This document shows positions 5,841-8,683 of a stretch of 8,683 nucleotides of DNA, piece by piece. This DNA comes from an archaeon (GTDB lineage Archaea > Nanobdellota > Nanobdellia > SCGC-AAA011-G17 > GW2011-AR17). The notes below the pieces were generated by a model, which ran no database searches, had not been told where the DNA came from, and saw only the letters and a program-made list of their open reading frames with translations. The stretch spans positions 1-8,683 of the forward strand of contig JAHFJQ010000043.1 of the NCBI GenBank assembly GCA_023245755.1. The letters are read 5' to 3'. Each line of letters begins with the position of its first letter. Position 1 is the stretch's first letter. A program made the translations under genes and the position numbers.

Positions 5841-7343
5841 ATGGGTGTGATTGAGAAATCTATTTTCAAAGCAGTTAAAACAGGTGAACAGCTTCTTCTT
5901 TCCAACTATACTCTGACTAAAAAAGCATTAGAATCTGCTTCTCCCGCGCTTCTAAGAAAAATCTCTACGTTCAAAGCATGGCACATATACCAAAAAAGCT
6001 TAGAAACTGTTCCTGCATACAAAAAATTTATTGGCAATAAGAAAATTACCTCTATTGAACAAGTCCCAGAAACGGACAAAGAGAATTATGTCAAAAAATA
6101 CTCCTATGAAGAACGATGCCAAGGAGGGGAATTTCCTGTTGTAGGAGATATTGAAGAATCTTCTGGCTCTTCTGGACAACCAACCAACTGGATATGTTCG
6201 CTTTCAGAAGAGGATATGCTCTTTAAAGTTGCAAAGTTTGAATTCTATTACGTTTATTCTGCGTATAAAAAAAAATATATCGTTCTTAGTGGATGGTCTT
6301 CCGGACCTTGGGCTACAGGACTAAAATTTTGCGAAATCATTGAGCATTATACTCTTGTCAAGAACACTACTGCAGATATAGAGAATATTATACGAACCCT
6401 TAAGCAACTAGGGCCTACACATGAATACCTTATTGCAGGATATCCCCCTTTCCTGAAAACCCTTCTTGATAGTGATGCAATCAACTGGAAAAAGTATAAA
6501 ATTGATCTGCTTACTGGGGGAGAGTCAAATACACTGGAATGGAAGGAATATTTACGAAAAAGACTAGGAAGAAGAGAGGCGAGGATTATTTCTTCCTATG
6601 GTGCTTCTGATATTGATATAGGGATAGGCTTTGAAACACCCTTGTCAGAATTTGTTCGAGGCCTTGCAAATCAAAACCCCAAACTCAATGAAGAACTTTT
6701 TGGTGTGAGTATGAATCCTATCGTTTTTCAATACAACCCTACTATGCACTATATTGAGAATACTAAAAAGGGAGATTTCACTATCACTCTTCTTGATGAA
6801 GATGTTGCATCACCAAAGATAAAATATAATCTTCATGATCGAGGGGGGAGCATACAATTTGATGATGCCCAAAAGATTATAGCAACATATGAAAAAAAGA
6901 AACTGGAATCCTTTCTCAAAGAAAATAAAACACTCAAACTCCCCTTTCTCTTTGTTGCTGGAAGAGTTGATGGAACTATTTCTATTGGAGGGAATAATAT
7001 CTATCCTCAACAGGTAGGAAGTGCTATCCAAACTTCTCCTTACGCTACAAAAATTAACCGCTTTATGCTTGCTTCTCATGTTGATGAAAAACAAAACGTA
7101 AGCTTTCACGTCTATGTAGAACTGCAGAAAGGTGTTACGAAAGATCTAAAGATGAAAGAAGTGCTCGAAAAATGCATCCTGGAAACTCTTTTAGATAAAA
7201 ATTTGGAATATAAGGAGTATTATCATAATCACCATAGTAATCAAAAATGTCTCAAACCCCAAGTGTATCTTAGTCTCTTTGACACTGATAAAAGATTCAA
7301 AGAACAAGATGGGAAAATTAAGAATCAGTACATCTCACGTTAA
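5841..7343 (+). CDS. PaaK/CapK-type adenylate-forming ligase (acyl-CoA ligase family)
   Basis: This 500-aa soluble enzyme is expected to activate a carboxylic acid with ATP to an acyl-adenylate and probably pass it to CoA or another acceptor. The order of motifs is that of the phenylacetate-CoA ligase branch. The N-terminal helix has VPAYKKF (57-63) and then a P-loop-like SSGSSGQPT (107-115). SSYGASD (251-257) stands where the YGxTE motif lies, YNLHDRGG (329-336) is the counterpart of YxTGD, and GRVDGTISIGGNNIYP (374-389) is the hinge motif. At the C-terminus DGKIKNQYI (490-498) contains K492, the candidate catalytic lysine. The length is somewhat above typical PaaK (about 430 aa), with extra charged sequence at about 345-365 and 455-470. 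The substrate cannot be predicted; true phenylacetate use is not implied. It ends tail to tail with an alpha/beta hydrolase, sharing TTAA between the two stops. Confidence 0.87.
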   Translation: MGVIEKSIFKAVKTGEQLLLSNYTLTKKALESASPALLRKISTFKAWHIYQKSLETVPAYKKFIGNKKITSIEQVPETDKENYVKKYSYEERCQGGEFPVVGDIEESSGSSGQPTNWICSLSEEDMLFKVAKFEFYYVYSAYKKKYIVLSGWSSGPWATGLKFCEIIEHYTLVKNTTADIENIIRTLKQLGPTHEYLIAGYPPFLKTLLDSDAINWKKYKIDLLTGGESNTLEWKEYLRKRLGRREARIISSYGASDIDIGIGFETPLSEFVRGLANQNPKLNEELFGVSMNPIVFQYNPTMHYIENTKKGDFTITLLDEDVASPKIKYNLHDRGGSIQFDDAQKIIATYEKKKLESFLKENKTLKLPFLFVAGRVDGTISIGGNNIYPQQVGSAIQTSPYATKINRFMLASHVDEKQNVSFHVYVELQKGVTKDLKMKEVLEKCILETLLDKNLEYKEYYHNHHSNQKCLKPQVYLSLFDTDKRFKEQDGKIKNQYISR

Positions 7344-8188
7344 TTTGCTCTTTCTAAAAACGAAAAGATTTCTTTGTTTAATAGAGCATGATATTCTAAT
7401 GGTAACTGATGGCTCTCCGTTTTGAAAACTTTTAATTCTGAAGAAGGAATGAGCTTGTTAAGTTCATACGAATACTTTGGATCAACAATTTTGTCACTAG
7501 ACCCAGTTATAAGAAGCGTTGGAGAACGAATATTCTTAAGAGTAGTATGAATCTTTTTCTCTTTTGTTATGGAAAAATCTTTTGCAGCATCAAGACACTG
7601 TAGGAGAACCTTAAAAGGAGTATGGTAAAGCTCATCGTAGACTTGAAAAAGAGCATTTTCTTTCTGAAGATGAGTTAAATCTAGTTCTGGAATCTTTGGA
7701 AAATTTTTATTCGTAAGAATATTCCATCCTATAAGGGTTCTAATAACAAAACAGACTAGGGGATTGGAGTTAAGTTCATGATATTTTTTATAAGGGTATT
7801 TATGGGTTGATTCAATAAGAACGAGAGCTTTCAAAGAGGAATCCAAATATTTTGTACAAAAAGCAATCGCAACTGATCCTCCGAAACTATGCCCTACAAG
7901 AACAAAATTTTTTATTTTTAATTTTAAAAGAATATTCTTTAGATCTTTACTCAGCTCATCCAGATGGTAATATAAAAATTCCTCTGGACTTGAAGATAGA
8001 CCATGGCCACGCAAATCAATAGCTAAGGTAGCGTAGCCTTTTGTCTTTGCAGCAACGACCATTTTTTTCCATTCACTTACATTCGCGCCAAGGCCGTGTA
8101 GAAAAATAAGTACAGGTTTTGTAGAGCTTCCTTTAGTGTGAGCATAATGGATATCTAACCCATCATGTGATTTTAAGAAGTCCTGCAT
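7340..8188 (-). CDS. Alpha/beta hydrolase (lipase/esterase-like)
   Basis: This 282-aa soluble protein has a complete alpha/beta-hydrolase core. The oxyanion-hole HG is in FLHGLGAN (29-36), and LRGHGLSS (59-66) is the usual turn. The nucleophile elbow is GHSFGGS (99-105) with Ser101. The acid is in TGSSDKIVDP (228-237), most likely D232, and the catalytic His is H260 in ESHQLP. A helical cap of about 80 residues (about 130-210) covers the active site. Length and motif spacing match monoacylglycerol-lipase or proline-iminopeptidase-like members. There is no signal peptide, so it acts in the cytosol. The substrate is unknown. Being convergent with the adenylate-forming ligase, it could hydrolyse a related ester or thioester, but that is inference from position only. 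A TATA-like box overlaps the end of the upstream small membrane gene, 23 bases away, so read-through is also possible. Confidence 0.92.
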   Translation of the reverse strand: MQDFLKSHDGLDIHYAHTKGSSTKPVLIFLHGLGANVSEWKKMVVAAKTKGYATLAIDLRGHGLSSSPEEFLYYHLDELSKDLKNILLKLKIKNFVLVGHSFGGSVAIAFCTKYLDSSLKALVLIESTHKYPYKKYHELNSNPLVCFVIRTLIGWNILTNKNFPKIPELDLTHLQKENALFQVYDELYHTPFKVLLQCLDAAKDFSITKEKKIHTTLKNIRSPTLLITGSSDKIVDPKYSYELNKLIPSSELKVFKTESHQLPLEYHALLNKEIFSFLERAN

Positions 8189-8210
8189 AAAAAGTTATAG
8201 AATGCTCTAG

Positions 8211-8218
8211 CTTAAAAA
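8211..8218 (-). promoter_or_regulatory. TATA-like box for the hydrolase gene
   Basis: The minus strand reads TTTTTAAG, centred about 26 bases before the ATG at 8188. It overlaps the TAA stop of the small membrane-protein gene (8214-8212). The spacing again fits a leaderless mRNA. Confidence 0.45.
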
Positions 8219-8484
8219 GTTTTTCTGAACATAAGACGCTGTTTTTGTTTTCTTCTCCACCACAGAAAAAAAGAACAAACAAAAATCAGGAAAAACATAC
8301 CTGCAAATAAAAAGAACCCACTTTGTAAAGGAACGACTTCTGAAGATGTAGGTGAAGAGGTAAAAGAATTTGCGCTGACGAGTAAGCCAATACAAACTGC
8401 AACGAAAGAAAGACCTAAAACCAATTTATGCTTTCTTGTTCTTTGAAAAGTAAACGCTGGATTAAACATACAACTCTTACACAT
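8212..8484 (-). CDS. Small two-helix membrane protein, unrecognised
   Basis: This 90-aa protein starts MCKSCMFNPA, with a CxxC pair at positions 2 and 5. Helix 1 lies at about 21-38 (LVLGLSFVAVCIGLLVSA). A Ser/Thr-rich polar loop (39-54) follows, then helix 2 at about 55-76 ending in FFLWW, and a strongly basic tail (RRKQKQRLMFRKTF). The positive charges flanking both helices predict a hairpin with both ends in the cytosol. The frame stays open upstream to 8538, but that start would lie upstream of the only TATA box, so the ATG at 8484 is preferred; ATG 8469 (M6) is also possible. The family is unknown and no function is assigned. It lies just upstream of the hydrolase gene on the same strand and diverges from the ureohydrolase gene. 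Confidence 0.6.
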   Translation of the reverse strand: MCKSCMFNPAFTFQRTRKHKLVLGLSFVAVCIGLLVSANSFTSSPTSSEVVPLQSGFFLFAGMFFLIFVCSFFLWWRRKQKQRLMFRKTF

Positions 8485-8516
8485 GTTAAGAATAAAAATG
8501 TTTCGGAATGAAAAGG

Positions 8517-8525
8517 AATATAAAG
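8517..8525. promoter_or_regulatory. Shared bidirectional TATA element
   Basis: AATATAAAG on the plus strand reads CTTTATATT on the minus strand. It is centred 26 bases before the ureohydrolase ATG (8547), which fits leaderless transcription. In the other direction it is 37 bases before the membrane-protein ATG (8484), giving a leader of about ten bases. The upstream AAAAGG looks like a BRE favouring the plus direction. I see no better box for the minus-strand gene. Confidence 0.45.
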
Positions 8526-8546
8526 TACTCTCCCCCAAGGGAACAT

Positions 8547-8683
8547 ATGAAGTTTGTTTATGAAAACTCTTCGCTTCACAATGCAGAGTTTGTCTTTATT
8601 GGAGTTCCCGATCAGTCTGGCAGTCACTCTTCACGACCAGGAGCAAAAAAAGGGCCTGATGCAATACGAAAAGTTGCAGCCCA
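8547..8683 (+). CDS. Arginase/agmatinase-family ureohydrolase (first 45 codons, runs off right edge)
   Basis: Only the N-terminus is present. It shows the first strand FVFIGVPDQSGSH (15-27) followed by RPGAKKGPDAIRKVA (30-44). This matches the family's opening signature, GVPxDxG...RPGAxxGPxAIR, which forms the first strand and the loop before helix 1. The metal-binding motifs (GGDHS, DAHxD, SxDxDxxDP) would lie beyond the window, so agmatinase (speB), arginase (rocF) and related activities cannot be told apart. In archaea the common member is agmatinase, which releases urea from agmatine to give putrescine. The start is supported by a TATA box 26 bases upstream. Confidence 0.85.
   Translation, partial: MKFVYENSSLHNAEFVFIGVPDQSGSHSSRPGAKKGPDAIRKVAA

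Noticed and set aside
8485..8538. Extension of the small membrane protein to the ATG at 8538
   Set aside because: That start would lie upstream of the only TATA box in the gap, and the added residues give no recognisable signal.

Overview
This AT-rich window looks like a piece of an archaeal chromosome, and the compact layout and divergent proteins would suit a small-genome (DPANN-like) lineage. That placement is inferred. The direct evidence is promoter structure: most genes have a TTTATATA-like box centred about 25-29 bases before the ATG with no convincing Shine-Dalgarno sequence, which is the archaeal TBP/BRE pattern with leaderless mRNAs. One gene, the response-regulator-like gene, has a clear Shine-Dalgarno sequence instead.

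Nine genes alternate strand almost perfectly and are packed into divergent and convergent pairs. From left to right they are: (1) the 5' part of an unrecognised membrane-anchored or secreted protein, minus strand, running off the left edge; (2) a compact class I SAM-dependent methyltransferase, plus; (3) a 651-aa surface protein with a signal peptide, about five Ig-like beta-sandwich domains, one transmembrane helix and a charged cytoplasmic tail, minus; (4) a 662-aa soluble histidine-kinase-like protein, plus; (5) a 174-aa protein that reads as a very divergent response-regulator receiver, minus; (6) a PaaK/CapK-type adenylate-forming ligase, plus; (7) an alpha/beta hydrolase, minus; (8) a 90-aa two-helix membrane protein, minus; (9) the first 45 codons of an arginase/agmatinase-family ureohydrolase, plus, running off the right edge. 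Gene ends are tight: pair 2/3 overlaps by 27 bases, pair 4/5 is 25 bases apart, and the stops of pair 6/7 share a TTAA.

The part most worth attention is 3100-5720. An atypical cytosolic histidine kinase (HDxxN box after a coiled coil, a long insertion before the ATPase domain, an unrecognised N-terminal sensor region) faces a protein with receiver-like landmarks. The two start regions share the octamer TCACTACT, which in the second forms half of a 13-bp palindrome. Together they could be an autoregulated, highly divergent two-component system. The ligase/hydrolase pair is a second possible unit, acting on an unknown carboxylic acid or its ester or thioester. No RNA gene, CRISPR array, insertion sequence or phage feature was seen. 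Every intergenic gap is under 160 bases.
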